DNA of 64,000 nt from Chryseobacterium sp. (GTDB taxonomy: Bacteria; Bacteroidota; Bacteroidia; Flavobacteriales; Weeksellaceae): contig NZ_JAFAJM010000007.1 in assembly GCF_019236175.1 (NCBI RefSeq), positions 1 through 64,000 of the forward strand, given 5' to 3'. Below, in pieces: positions 9,477 through 18,984 of this stretch. The notes beneath the pieces are model-generated. The model did no database searches and was not told the DNA's origin. It saw nothing but the letters and a program-made list of their open reading frames with translations. The stretch's first letter is position 1. Each line of letters begins with the position of its first letter. Position numbers and translations under genes: made by a program.

Positions 9477-10775
9477 TTACCACCAAATTTCCAATTGGAG
9501 TCCGAAAGAAATACCATGATTTTTATTGAGTAATTTCATATTATAATCCGATGTGCCGGTTAATCCGACAAAACTATCCGACCAATGGGCATATGTAATA
9601 AAAGGTCTTAAAACGGGTCTGGAAAAATAACCGTAATTCCAGGAAATCTGTGGAGAAAATGTGATTTTTTGTAAACTTCCTTCCACACCGGATCTGTTAT
9701 TTTTCACATAATCGTTTCCTGCTTCCAGTGCCAGATTAAAATGTTTGTTGATGTAATATAAATAGCGGAACCCTACACTAAAAAGATTTCTTGCAACCCT
9801 GTGGTCAGTCATTATTCCGTTTTCATCAGTATTATCAATTCCAAAGTCTCTGTACTGATAAGTAAGAGATGCCTGTACCGCATGTCTTCTTTTATCATCA
9901 TAAACAAAATTATTGATGACATCGAAAGAACTGGCTTTATCCAGATTGTATAATGTTTGGTTTCCTATATTTTCAGTTATCGTCTTTCCCGAATACGTAT
10001 TATCGGTGATTGAACTTCCTTTTCTGAAGATAAGTGTAGAAGTATGGGTGATATGATCTTTAGCATACGTCCACCATCCTCCGATTGCATAGCCGGAAGA
10101 TTTTGGAGTATGGGTAATATCATTTTGGGTTTTAATACTGTATTGCCCTAGGAAATTAAGCTGAGAATACTGAGAAACGGGAATATCCATATATCTAAAA
10201 TCTGTTACATAAGAATGAGCATCATTATTTCCGTACTTAAATCTTATGAAAGCGAGATTCATATTCCCTGATTTTTTTATCTGATAATTTTCCAGCCCTA
10301 TTCCCAACTGGGAGTTTTGAGCAGCATTGATCCAGAAATAATCAAGCATTTCTACGTTTCTGCGATCGTAATATCTCTTTCCAATCCAGATATTAGCATT
10401 TTTAACTACCTTATTTATTTTCCCATACAGCTGTGCTGTTTCCGGAAACTGTTTATAATCATCACTTCCAAATGCAATATATTTAGACATCATGTAGGTC
10501 ACTTCATAGAGGTTGACAGAGTCTTTATTTTTGTACCGGTAGTTGAACTGAAATTCTGCATACTGATTGGCTTCATTTCCCATTCTGAATTTATGCATAT
10601 TATCAGGGGTGACAAAATTAACCATTGGTCCTCCGTCAGTCCATCCAAATCCGGACCTCAGATAACCGTTAGAAGATAATTCGTGGGAGCCAAAATTAAT
10701 TTTCTGCGCACAATACAAGGCTCCTGTTATCAGAAAAAACAGACATCCTGATTTTGTAATTATTTTTTTTCTCAT
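9477..10775 (-). CDS. LamB-like maltoporin-family outer membrane porin
   Basis: Predicted outer-membrane beta-barrel of 432 residues with a signal peptide ending near residue 23 (ALYCAQ). Two blocks resemble E. coli LamB closely. The N-terminal GYLRSGFGWTDGGPM, followed by FRMGNEANQYAEF, parallels LamB GYARSGIGWTGSGGE and YRLGNECETYAEL. IWIGKRYYDRRNVEMLDYFW (about residues 130-150) parallels [21 protein letters not shown]. The C-terminus ends in an aromatic strand (LQLEIWW) typical of barrels. The likely role is diffusion of oligosaccharides; substrate specificity cannot be read. It sits alone between ruvA and maeB with its own terminator. Bacteroidota usually rely on SusCD, so a LamB homologue is noteworthy. 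Confidence 0.82.
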   Translation of the reverse strand: MRKKIITKSGCLFFLITGALYCAQKINFGSHELSSNGYLRSGFGWTDGGPMVNFVTPDNMHKFRMGNEANQYAEFQFNYRYKNKDSVNLYEVTYMMSKYIAFGSDDYKQFPETAQLYGKINKVVKNANIWIGKRYYDRRNVEMLDYFWINAAQNSQLGIGLENYQIKKSGNMNLAFIRFKYGNNDAHSYVTDFRYMDIPVSQYSQLNFLGQYSIKTQNDITHTPKSSGYAIGGWWTYAKDHITHTSTLIFRKGSSITDNTYSGKTITENIGNQTLYNLDKASSFDVINNFVYDDKRRHAVQASLTYQYRDFGIDNTDENGIMTDHRVARNLFSVGFRYLYYINKHFNLALEAGNDYVKNNRSGVEGSLQKITFSPQISWNYGYFSRPVLRPFITYAHWSDSFVGLTGTSDYNMKLLNKNHGISFGLQLEIWW

Positions 10776-11241
10776 AGTTGTTTCTTAATAGGTTTATTGC
10801 TAAAAAGAACCAGCTAAAAACAATACAAACAGTTTAACAGAAAGAGAACTGTTACTTCATTAAGAATCTAAGAATATTCAGAGGAAACCCGAATATCAAA
10901 ATATTTTGACACCTCTGTCCGGATCAGTCATCATGACAAAATACTTTTATCCATCTAAAAAATCTTTTCCTTTTCATGCATTTGCATTTTTGTGTTTTTA
11001 GTACGTCTTTGTGTTTTTGTAGTTCTAAGATATTAAATAATCTTATCCGGTTAAAAAAAAGCATAATATTTCATAAGAAACAAAACATCCAGATATTTTT
11101 TACATTTTTAAATTGAAAAACCAGGATATAATCTGAAATAAAGTGAGAAAACAAGTAATAATATAAACCCATCTGCTTTAAAAAAACACTTAAAAAAAAC
11201 CGTTTTCGGATGTTTTTCTGCACCATCATCTTAAAAAAACA
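10776..11241. other. Gene-free region upstream of the porin
   Basis: No coding frame is supported. It holds a palindrome CAAAATATTTTG (10897-10908) nested inside the inverted repeat CAGAGG / CCTCTG (10879-10884, 10912-10917), which could be an operator for the porin gene. It also holds an 11-bp direct repeat TTTGTGTTTTT at 10989-10999 and 11008-11018. I could not identify a full consensus promoter for the porin. Confidence 0.35.
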
Positions 11242-11271
11242 AAAAGCCAGACGAATATTCGTCTGGCTTTT
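11242..11271 (-). terminator. maeB terminator
   Basis: Near-perfect 30-base palindrome with stem AAAAGCCAGACGAAT / ATTCGTCTGGCTTTT, ending in T runs on both strands. It lies about 33 bases past the maeB stop and is likely bidirectional. Confidence 0.8.
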
Positions 11272-11303
11272 CCCGATTCTTACAATCGGTTTATTTTGTT
11301 TTC

Positions 11304-13592
11304 TTACGCTTTCTTTTCTCTTCTCTGAGCATCAAGAACTGCAATGGTAGCAAGATTCACAATCTCATCTACGCTTGAACGCATCTGAAGTACGTGTACC
11401 GGCTGCTTTAATCCCATTAAGATAGGACCGATTACCTGTGCCACCTTCATTCCTCTAAGGATTTTATAAGACAGGTTGGCGCTTTCCAGATTCGGGAAGA
11501 TAAATGTATTCGCTGGTGTTGTTCCCAGTTTTGAGAAAGGATAATCACTTAAATGATCGGCATTCATAGCAAAATCCGGCTGAATTTCACCATCTACCAC
11601 CATTTTTGGGTATTTCTCATGAAGGATGCTTACCGCTTTAGCCACTTTCTTGGATGTTTCGGAAATAGCTGCAAAATTTTCAAACCCCAACATGGCAATT
11701 CTCGGTTCAATAGCGAATGATTTTACTGTAAATTCTGCCATTTTAGCAATATTCACAAGATCTTCAGAAGTAGGGTTCTGATTGATAGAGGTATCGGCAA
11801 AGAAAATAGGTTTCTTCTCAGAAAGAATCATCATCATGGCAGCCACTTTATCAACTCCCTTATCTTTTTCAATCACTTCTAAAACAGGACGCAGAACTGA
11901 TGTATAGTTTTTAGAGAATCCTACGATGAGCCCGTCAGTATCTCCATGTCTCAACATTAATGGACCGAAATAATCTCTCTGACGAACATATCTTTTAGCT
12001 TTGTATTCATTCATCCCTTTTCTCTGACGAAGCTTCCAAAGTGTTTCTCTGTATTTTTTTCTGTTTTCTTTCTGATCATCATCACTAGGATCAATAATCG
12101 GAACATCCAGATTAATTCCGTAACGTTCCATCTGCTGCTTGATGTACTTTTTATCTCCTAAAAGGCTTGGGTAAGCAATTCCTTCTTCATAAAGAATCTG
12201 AGCGGCCTTTAATACATTATATTCTTCAGCATTTCCAAGAGTGATTCTTTTCGGATTAGATTTTGCACGGCTCTGCATCATTCTCACCAATCTCTCGTCT
12301 CTACCCATTCTATCCAGAAGCTGGTGCTCATACTCTTCAAAGTCGGTAATTGTTTTTCTTGCAACTCCGCTTTCAATAGCCGCTTTTGCTACAGCACTTG
12401 ATACTTTTGTAATCAATCTGTTGTCAAATGGTTTTGGAATAAAATATTCTCTTCCGAATTGTAAACTCTGAACATTATAAGCAAGAATAACTGCTTCAGG
12501 CACCGGTTCTTTTGCCAAATCAGCAATAGCATGTACTGCAGCAAGTTTCATTGCCTCATTAATCCCTGTAGCCTGAACGTCTAATGCTCCACGGAAAATA
12601 TAAGGGAATCCTAATACGTTATTTACCTGATTAGGATAATCACTTCTTCCTGTTGCCATGATCACATCTTTACGAGTTGAAAGCGCAAGGTCATAAGCAA
12701 TTTCCGGATCAGGGTTCGCCAAAGCAAACACGATCGGATTTTCGTTCATGCTTAGCAGCATTTCAGGAGTCATCACATTTCCTTTGGATAATCCTACAAA
12801 AACATCAGATCCTTTTACAGCATCTTCTAATGTTTCAATATCCGTATGAGCAATGAAATCTAATTTTTCCGGGGTAAGGTTTTCTCTCTTATGATTGATA
12901 ACCCCTTTACTATCACACATCAGGACATTTTCTTTTTTCAATCCTAATGAGATATAAAGTTTGGTACAGGCAATGGCAGCTGCTCCAGCTCCATTCACTA
13001 CCATTTTCACTTTATCAATATCCTTATTGGCAATCTGTAATGAGTTGATCAGTGCAGCAGCAGAAATAATAGCTGTACCGTGCTGGTCATCATGCATTAA
13101 AGGAATATTCAATTCCTCTTTCAGTCTTTGTTCTATATAAAATGCTTCCGGAGCTTTAATATCTTCAAGGTTGATTCCTCCAAAAGTAGGAGCAATGCCT
13201 TTTACAATCTCAATAAATTTATCCGGATCTTTTTCATCAATCTCAATATCAAAAACATTGATATCAGCAAAGATTTTGAATAAAAGTCCTTTTCCTTCCA
13301 TAACCGGTTTCGAAGCTTCTGCCCCGATATCTCCTAATCCAAGTACTGCTGTACCATTAGAAATTACCGCTACAAGGTTTCCTTTTCCTGTATAATCATA
13401 AACAGTTTCCGGTTTGTCATGAATTTCCATACAAGGAACTGCCACTCCCGGAGAATATGCCAATGACAAATCTCTTTGAGAAGAGTGTGGTTTCGACGGA
13501 ATAACTTCAATTTTTCCTTTAGGTTCTGCTTTATGATAATCCAGCGCGGCCTGGCTAAAGTTCTTTTCGTCACGATTGTTGTTACTTGACAT
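11304..13592 (-). CDS. maeB: NADP-dependent malic enzyme, phosphotransacetylase-fused type
   Basis: Oxidatively decarboxylates malate to pyruvate, yielding NADPH. From the chosen ATG it has 762 residues, the length of the large MaeB class. It shows an N-terminal malic domain (YSPGVAVPC near residue 45), an NAD(P)-binding domain ([12 protein letters not shown] near residue 190, [20 protein letters not shown] near 300) and a C-terminal phosphotransacetylase-like regulatory domain (about 430-760). The frame can extend to 13637, but the upstream codons overlap the preceding gene; [10 protein letters not shown] at 13592 is the natural start, 16 bases after that gene's stop. It probably forms an operon with the kinase gene upstream. 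Confidence 0.95.
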   Translation of the reverse strand: MSSNNNRDEKNFSQAALDYHKAEPKGKIEVIPSKPHSSQRDLSLAYSPGVAVPCMEIHDKPETVYDYTGKGNLVAVISNGTAVLGLGDIGAEASKPVMEGKGLLFKIFADINVFDIEIDEKDPDKFIEIVKGIAPTFGGINLEDIKAPEAFYIEQRLKEELNIPLMHDDQHGTAIISAAALINSLQIANKDIDKVKMVVNGAGAAAIACTKLYISLGLKKENVLMCDSKGVINHKRENLTPEKLDFIAHTDIETLEDAVKGSDVFVGLSKGNVMTPEMLLSMNENPIVFALANPDPEIAYDLALSTRKDVIMATGRSDYPNQVNNVLGFPYIFRGALDVQATGINEAMKLAAVHAIADLAKEPVPEAVILAYNVQSLQFGREYFIPKPFDNRLITKVSSAVAKAAIESGVARKTITDFEEYEHQLLDRMGRDERLVRMMQSRAKSNPKRITLGNAEEYNVLKAAQILYEEGIAYPSLLGDKKYIKQQMERYGINLDVPIIDPSDDDQKENRKKYRETLWKLRQRKGMNEYKAKRYVRQRDYFGPLMLRHGDTDGLIVGFSKNYTSVLRPVLEVIEKDKGVDKVAAMMMILSEKKPIFFADTSINQNPTSEDLVNIAKMAEFTVKSFAIEPRIAMLGFENFAAISETSKKVAKAVSILHEKYPKMVVDGEIQPDFAMNADHLSDYPFSKLGTTPANTFIFPNLESANLSYKILRGMKVAQVIGPILMGLKQPVHVLQMRSSVDEIVNLATIAVLDAQRREKKA

Positions 13593-13608
13593 AAAATTTT
13601 GTTTTTTG

Positions 13609-14460
13609 TTAGAGTATATATTTAATGTGGTAATCAACTAAGCTTTCAATTGGTTTCTGAACAACATGTCCCACATTTAAATGAAGTTCTGCCGCAACAG
13701 AACGTAGTATATTTTCGTAATAATAGGCAATAGAGCCAATGAAATTAATCTCGGCATCTTTCGCTTCATGATAAGGGAGCACCTGATATTCAAAGAAACT
13801 TTTCATTTCTTCAAAAACCATATCCCTTAAATAAGGATGATCTTTTCTTTCGATAACAAATTTGGTAAAATTAGCCAAATACGCATTCGGCCTTGGAGCG
13901 TGATACATATTTTTCAATGCATCTTCTATGGTAAGTTGATAATCCGTTTCAAATTCTTTATGAAGATCCGAAGGTAATTTTTTCATAAAATACCTGCGCA
14001 CCAATTGTTTTCCTATAGCACTTCCGCTTCCTTCATCACCGATAAGGAATCCAAGGGAAGGCAATTCTATTTTCAGATTTTCACCATCAAAATAACAGGA
14101 GTTGGATCCTGTGCCTAAAATGCATACGATAGCAGGTTTTCCGCTATATGCTGCATAAGCAGCAGCCATCAGATCTTCTTTTACAATAATTTCGGCTTTT
14201 CCAAATACTTTTTTAAGTTCTTCTTCTATCGTTTCGCAGTTTTTTTTCACCCCACATCCGGAACCATAAAAAAAGACTTTTGTAATTGAATTTCTTACCA
14301 ACATCAGGTTGCTGTTCTTCTGTATTTCAGGAGCGATAAGTTCTCTATTGATAAAATTCGGATTAAAGCCAATTGTTTCTGTTTTCAGAAAAACTTTTTT
14401 AAAGTCGTCAAGAATGACCCAATCCGATTTAGTAGAACCACTATCTACAATAGCAACCAT
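13609..14460 (-). CDS. BadF/BadG-family ATPase, N-acetylglucosamine kinase-like
   Basis: ASKHA-fold sugar kinase-like protein of 283 residues. The phosphate-1 loop DSGSTKSDW (residues 6-14) and the adenosine/phosphate-2 region with CILGTGSNSCYFDG (about 110-125) and GFLIGDEGSGSAIGK (about 135-150) match the eukaryotic-type N-acetylglucosamine kinase / BadF family. The likely reaction is ATP-dependent phosphorylation of GlcNAc or a related sugar released in peptidoglycan or chitin recycling. Substrate is inferred from family only. It lies directly upstream of maeB with a 16-base gap. Confidence 0.85.
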   Translation of the reverse strand: MVAIVDSGSTKSDWVILDDFKKVFLKTETIGFNPNFINRELIAPEIQKNSNLMLVRNSITKVFFYGSGCGVKKNCETIEEELKKVFGKAEIIVKEDLMAAAYAAYSGKPAIVCILGTGSNSCYFDGENLKIELPSLGFLIGDEGSGSAIGKQLVRRYFMKKLPSDLHKEFETDYQLTIEDALKNMYHAPRPNAYLANFTKFVIERKDHPYLRDMVFEEMKSFFEYQVLPYHEAKDAEINFIGSIAYYYENILRSVAAELHLNVGHVVQKPIESLVDYHIKYIL

Positions 14461-14545
14461 ATTTTAGAATTTAATTTAAGGGTGCTAAATTATGAATTTA
14501 TCTTCAATTAGCGTTTAAAAACAACCCGGAAGCTGTCTAAAATCA

Positions 14546-14809
14546 CTAATGTTTTATATCAGCTTTTTTTTCATTGAATTGAAGAAGCCAGTCTTCAATT
14601 TCATCTTCCAGATAAGAAGTCTGTAAAACCATTGCATTAATAAAATCATCGGGAACAGGCTCACCTGTTGAGTTTTCAAGATTCCAAAGTTCATTAGACA
14701 TATTTTCATATTCAGAATACACTCTTTTGAAGCGGGAATTTTCTCTTTCAAGGGCCTCAATATTTTTCTGTTGAAGCTGGAATTTTCTGTATTTGTTTTG
14801 ACGTTTCAT
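14546..14809 (-). CDS. Small hypothetical protein
   Basis: An 87-residue soluble protein with a basic N-terminus (MKRQNKYRKFQLQQKN) followed by a strongly charged, heptad-like region (residues about 12-45), suggesting a short coiled coil. The C-terminus is acidic. I do not recognise a family. Codon use looks like its neighbours, and it occupies an otherwise empty gap between the kinase gene and the divergent GtrA gene. Confidence 0.6.
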   Translation of the reverse strand: MKRQNKYRKFQLQQKNIEALERENSRFKRVYSEYENMSNELWNLENSTGEPVPDDFINAMVLQTSYLEDEIEDWLLQFNEKKADIKH

Positions 14810-15051
14810 ACAAATATTATTAAAAAGGGATCAAAAAATGTTAGAATAGTATGCTTTCAAGCACGCATTACAAGATAGAAAAAACCATCAACACAGTGTT
14901 GACAATGAATTTATTATCAGGTGATTATTGCATCATTTTGTTTATTAAATTTAGAAATAATTTTTATTCAAAAAAATATTTTAACAACTTTTTTCAGTGT
15001 TTAACATATAGTTATAAATTTGCAGTTCAATATTATGCAGCTCCTGAAATA

Positions 15052-15085
15052 TTGACAGTTTTTTTAAACTTATAATTTAAATTTG
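15052..15085 (+). promoter_or_regulatory. Promoter of the GtrA-plsC-MFS-DUF3810 run
   Basis: TTG (15052-15054), 23 bases, then TAAATTTG (15078-15085). The spacing is at the long end of the Bacteroidota range. The rest of the 14810-15133 gap is AT-rich, and a 74-codon frame in it (14851-15075) looks like chance. A second TAAATTTG (15015-15022) lacks a partner TTG. Confidence 0.5.
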
Positions 15086-15133
15086 TTGATATTTCACTGT
15101 AAAGCAAAGCATAACAGGTAAGATCTTAATTAA

Positions 15134-15592
15134 ATGAAAGAAATACTTATACGCCAGAAACAGGTTTTGTTCTTCATTATTGCAGGAGGACTAAGCGCTA
15201 TTGTAGAAATCGGCAGCTTTAAGGTGTTCAGCACCAACCTCCCCCAATTTCTTGCCCGAGAAACGAACTTCTATGGGATTCATTATCCTTTAAGTAATAT
15301 TTTTTCAACCACCTGCGGGATCATCACCAATTATTTTCTCAGTATCTGGTTTGTATTTGAAAGAGGAAAACATTCCAAGAAAAAAGAATTCATCTATTTC
15401 ATGATGGTTTCTTTTATTTCCACCTTATTCAGTTTAGGATTCTTTCAGGTATTTTACAGTTTTGTATTTAAGGACAATATCAATTTAATTTTTTATACCT
15501 TAAGCCCGGAAATGATCAGTAAGATTGCTGCCATTCTGCTGGTTTCCATTCTTAATTATTCAGTAAAAAAGAAAGTAATTTTTAACGGTTAA
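15134..15592 (+). CDS. GtrA-like flippase-family membrane protein
   Basis: Four-helix inner-membrane protein of 152 residues. The GtrA family signature is seen as an early FFIIAGGLSAIVEIGSF helix, the TTCGIITNYFLSIWFVF helix and a C-terminal KIAAILLVSILNYSVKKKV segment. GtrA proteins are thought to help flip polyprenyl-phosphate-linked sugars for surface glycan modification; the substrate here is unknown. It is first gene of a four-gene plus-strand run, 3 bases before plsC. Confidence 0.88.
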   Translation: MKEILIRQKQVLFFIIAGGLSAIVEIGSFKVFSTNLPQFLARETNFYGIHYPLSNIFSTTCGIITNYFLSIWFVFERGKHSKKKEFIYFMMVSFISTLFSLGFFQVFYSFVFKDNINLIFYTLSPEMISKIAAILLVSILNYSVKKKVIFNG

Positions 15593-15595
15593 ACT

Positions 15596-16324
15596 GTGGC
15601 AAAAATTTTAAACTATCTCTGGAGATTCTGGTTACTTCTGTTAGCTTTCGTACTGACAGTTTCCATGGGAATTCCCGTTTACATCCTGTCCTTTAGTAAA
15701 AAACATTACAGATACGCTTATCAGTTCATCCGTTTCTGGTGTTTTGGAATGTTTTACGGAATGGGATTCAGATATGAACTCATTAAACTTTCGGATCAGG
15801 AGAAGGATAAAAACAGACAGTATGTATTCATTTCGAATCATACCTCTATTATGGATATTATGCTCACCTGTATTCTTTTCCCAAACCATCCTATATGTTT
15901 TGTAGGAAAAAAGGAACTGGTAAAAATTCCTATATTCGGAACTATTTATAAAAGGATATGCGTAATGGTAGACAGGACCAGCGCCAGAAGCCGCGCCGAT
16001 GTATACCGGAGATGCGCTGAAAAGATGGAAGAAGGAAACAGTATTGCCATCTTTCCTGAAGGCGGAGTACCGGATGATACTTCTGTCATTCTGGATGATT
16101 TTAAAGACGGCCCCTTTATCTTATCTTCAAAACACCACTCTCCTATCGCCGTTTATACATTTATAGGACTTAAGGAAATGTTTCCTTTTGACAGTTCCAA
16201 AGGATATCCGGGAAGAGTAAAGGTGTATTTCAACGGAATTATGGAGCCTACGGATTCTCCAAAAGACCTTAAAGCAGAGGCTTATCAGGAAATTAAAAAA
16301 ACCTTAGTAGAGCATGCTATTTAA
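15596..16324 (+). CDS. plsC: 1-acyl-sn-glycerol-3-phosphate acyltransferase
   Basis: Membrane-bound LPLAT-family acyltransferase of 242 residues that converts lysophosphatidic acid to phosphatidic acid in phospholipid synthesis. It has an N-terminal transmembrane helix (residues about 8-30), the catalytic NHTSIMD (HX4D motif) near residue 82, a GKKEL substrate motif near 103 and the phosphate-binding IFPEGG motif near 151. The start is GTG, 3 bases after the GtrA stop, which suggests coupling. Another acyl acceptor cannot be excluded. Confidence 0.92.
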   Translation: MAKILNYLWRFWLLLLAFVLTVSMGIPVYILSFSKKHYRYAYQFIRFWCFGMFYGMGFRYELIKLSDQEKDKNRQYVFISNHTSIMDIMLTCILFPNHPICFVGKKELVKIPIFGTIYKRICVMVDRTSARSRADVYRRCAEKMEEGNSIAIFPEGGVPDDTSVILDDFKDGPFILSSKHHSPIAVYTFIGLKEMFPFDSSKGYPGRVKVYFNGIMEPTDSPKDLKAEAYQEIKKTLVEHAI

Positions 16325-16364
16325 AAGAAATAGCTATATTTGTTTGCGAAATTTTCAATAAAAT

Positions 16365-17810
16365 ATGTCAAATTATTCTAAACAAACCAATTGGGCTCAA
16401 TTTATTCCATTGGTTACTGTATTCTTCTTTTGGGGATTTGTAGCGGCCAGTAATGATATTCTGATCCCGGTTTTCCAAAAAGCATTCCATTTATCTCAAA
16501 CTGAAAGTATGCTGGTGCAGATCTGCTTTTATGTAGCATATACAGTAGGCTCTTTAATTTATATGGTAATATCAAAAAGCCTGAAACAGGATTTGATCAA
16601 CAAAATCGGATATAAAAACGGTCTTATTCTGGGGCTTCTGATTTCCGCAATGGGAACCCTTTTATTCTATCCGGCTGCCAATATGCACTCTTTCCCTTTA
16701 ATGATCTCCGGATTATTTATTGTAGGTTTAGGATTCTCTCTTCAGCAGATTGTTGCCAATCCTCTTGCTATTGAGGTAGGCCCTACGGAAACAGGATCTC
16801 AGAGATTAACAATGGCAGGAGGAATCAATAACTTAGGGACGACCATAGGACCGCTTATCGTTGCATTTGCGATCTTTGGGTCTGCAAGCACAGCTAATAC
16901 AGAAGCAAGTATAGAAAGTGTAAAAATACCCTACCTTATATTAGGCGTTGCATTTGCTCTTGTAGCTTTAATGCTTAAGTTTTCTTCCCTTCCGGCTGTA
17001 ACGCCTACAAATACTGTGGATACAGATGACACTACTCCGGGAGAACACAGATCATCAGCTTTCCAGTATCCGCAATTGGTGATGGGAATGATTGCAATCT
17101 TCGTTTATGTGGGGGTAGAAGTTTCCACGGCAAGTAACCTTCCTGCCTATATGGAAAAAAACTTAGGGTTTGAAACAAAAGAGGTAGCTCCTTATATCTC
17201 CTTATACTGGGCCTCATTAATGATTGGCCGTTGGACAGGTGCTGTAGAAGCATTTGACGTGAATGCCGGATTCAAAAAAATCCTAAGGTTCTTAGCTCCT
17301 TATCTGGCATTTGGGGTATTTCTATTGGTAAATGCTATTGCCAAACATGATCTTTCTCCATTTTATGTATACGGATTTATCATTATTGCAATGATTATCT
17401 GTGATATTTTAAGCAAAGGAAACCCGGCAAGGATGCTTTTAATCTTTTCTCTGGCAGGAATTACAGCATTAATTATCGGTATGTTAACTACCGGTATGGT
17501 ATCTGTATATGCGTTTACAAGTGTAGGCCTTTTCTGTTCTACATTGTGGCCGTGTATCTTCGCGCTAGCTATTAACGGACTTGGTAAACATACCAACCAA
17601 GGCTCGGGATATCTTATTATGATGATTATGGGTGGTGGTATTGTAAGCTTTATACAGGGTTATATTGCTGATATTACGAATATTCATTTCAGTTATATCG
17701 TAGGAGTTGTATGTTTTGCTTATCTTGCATTCTATGCGATCCGTGTGAGCGGGATTTTAAAAGCTCAGGGCATTGATCTGGATAAATTATCTAAAGGTAG
17801 TGGTCATTAA
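16365..17810 (+). CDS. FucP-type sugar MFS transporter
   Basis: Twelve-helix major facilitator of 481 residues in the FHS (FucP/GluP/NagP) family, which imports monosaccharides such as glucose, galactose, fucose or GlcNAc by proton symport. Diagnostic features are FFFWGFVAASNDILIPVFQK in helix 1, the GLGFSLQQIVANPLAIEVGP segment, and GGINNLGTTIGPLI. The central loop (about residues 215-235) is Thr/Asp rich. Substrate cannot be read. The DUF3810 gene starts inside its last codons. Confidence 0.92.
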   Translation: MSNYSKQTNWAQFIPLVTVFFFWGFVAASNDILIPVFQKAFHLSQTESMLVQICFYVAYTVGSLIYMVISKSLKQDLINKIGYKNGLILGLLISAMGTLLFYPAANMHSFPLMISGLFIVGLGFSLQQIVANPLAIEVGPTETGSQRLTMAGGINNLGTTIGPLIVAFAIFGSASTANTEASIESVKIPYLILGVAFALVALMLKFSSLPAVTPTNTVDTDDTTPGEHRSSAFQYPQLVMGMIAIFVYVGVEVSTASNLPAYMEKNLGFETKEVAPYISLYWASLMIGRWTGAVEAFDVNAGFKKILRFLAPYLAFGVFLLVNAIAKHDLSPFYVYGFIIIAMIICDILSKGNPARMLLIFSLAGITALIIGMLTTGMVSVYAFTSVGLFCSTLWPCIFALAINGLGKHTNQGSGYLIMMIMGGGIVSFIQGYIADITNIHFSYIVGVVCFAYLAFYAIRVSGILKAQGIDLDKLSKGSGH

Positions 17811-18858
17811 TATCAAAACAATATATAAGAAAAAGAGGTTTTGGGCAGGTGTATTACTTGCCCAATTTCTTTTATTTTACAGTTTTTCAAAATCAAAACT
17901 GATGATTTCTTTTTTTGAAAGTTTCTTTGAACTTCAAAAAACACCCCATCAGCTCTTATTTAGAGGACTTCCTTTTTCTGCGGGAGATACCGTTTATATT
18001 TTACTGGGTATTTTTCTTTTGTATCACGTTACCGGAATATTTAAAAAGAAAAGGAGAAACAGCTCCCTACTCAGCATTCTATGTATTATCAATCTATTTT
18101 ATTTTACCTATCAGGTGTTTTGGGGAATGCTTTACTTTCAGACTCCTATTATTAAAAAGCTTTCCAGCCAACAAAGTCCGGAAGTTTCCAAGGCTAAGAT
18201 TTTAGCGCTGAAATACCTTGAAAAATGCAAGACAACACGGGAACTCGTCAAAGAAGATCATGCTGGTGTCTTTGCTATTACCGACCTGAAATCCATACAG
18301 CAGGAAATTCTCCGTCAGCAGACCAGACTACCTCAATATATATCAGATAAAAAGGCTCCGCAGATTTTAGCAATCAAACCCAGCCTGTTTAAGAATATCA
18401 TGAATTATACCGGCATTCTGGGGTACTATAATCCCTTTACCGCCGAAGCACAATATAATGCCGAATTACCTTCTACTTTTATTCCTTTTACTACCGCACA
18501 TGAAAGCTCTCACCAGCTTGGCTTTGCCAGAGAACAGGAAGCTAATTTTGTAGGATATTTACTCGGCATTCATTCATCTCATCCGGAATTGAGATACAGC
18601 ACGGAGTATTTTACCTTAAAGAGTCTTTTAAGGTTCATTGCAGAGCAGGATCCTGAGTTTGTAAAATCGGTTCTTAAGAATTATTCTCCAGCTATGAAAA
18701 GAGACCGGGCTTATGAAAAGGCATTTATCTTCAGTCATCAGGGCTGGCTGGATGATTTTTTCGGATTCACTAATAATTTATTCCTGAAAACTAACCAGCA
18801 GGAAGGTTCCGTTACCTATTCTTACTTCATAGATCTTCTTTTAAATTTCGAAAAATAA
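17800..18858 (+). CDS. DUF3810 putative membrane metallopeptidase
   Basis: About 352 residues, with three N-terminal hydrophobic segments (to about residue 115) and a soluble C-terminal domain. The latter contains HESSHQLGFAREQEANF, an HExxH zinc motif with a downstream Glu (AxEQExxF), so a membrane-anchored metallopeptidase activity is plausible; DUF3810 has no established function. The start is most likely the GTG at 17800, overlapping the MFS stop by 11 bases. A TTG at 17773 would add 9 residues. No T-rich plus-strand terminator follows. Confidence 0.83.
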   Translation: MVINIKTIYKKKRFWAGVLLAQFLLFYSFSKSKLMISFFESFFELQKTPHQLLFRGLPFSAGDTVYILLGIFLLYHVTGIFKKKRRNSSLLSILCIINLFYFTYQVFWGMLYFQTPIIKKLSSQQSPEVSKAKILALKYLEKCKTTRELVKEDHAGVFAITDLKSIQQEILRQQTRLPQYISDKKAPQILAIKPSLFKNIMNYTGILGYYNPFTAEAQYNAELPSTFIPFTTAHESSHQLGFAREQEANFVGYLLGIHSSHPELRYSTEYFTLKSLLRFIAEQDPEFVKSVLKNYSPAMKRDRAYEKAFIFSHQGWLDDFFGFTNNLFLKTNQQEGSVTYSYFIDLLLNFEK

Positions 18859-18863
18859 AGACA

Positions 18864-18963
18864 AAAAAAGAATCGTATCAGGCGATACGATTCTAAAAAC
18901 ACAAATGATGAAAAAAAATTTATTACCTTGACTTGTTCCCTCATTCAAGGCGATGTAAAAGTA
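18864..18963 (-). ncRNA. Candidate small minus-strand transcript with terminator
   Basis: A perfect 11-bp stem AGAATCGTATC / GATACGATTCT (18869-18879, 18884-18894, loop of 4) is followed by seven T residues only on the minus strand, so it terminates leftward transcription. About 60 bases upstream a minus-strand TTG (18982-18984), 18 bases and TACTTTTA (18956-18963) resemble a promoter with one mismatch. Between them is a stem CCTTGA / TCAAGG. A 40-codon ORF (18944 down to 18822) runs through the terminator, but a short RNA is as likely. Confidence 0.4.
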
Positions 18964-18984
18964 CAATATATTTTATAAATACAA

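Noticed and set aside
14851..15075. Plus-strand 74-codon frame before the GtrA gene
   Set aside because: Very AT-rich, no family features, and it overlaps the promoter region of the downstream gene.
17773..17799. TTG-initiated longer N-terminus of the DUF3810 protein
   Set aside because: It would overlap the MFS gene by 38 bases; the GTG at 17800 gives a normal basic start before the first helix.
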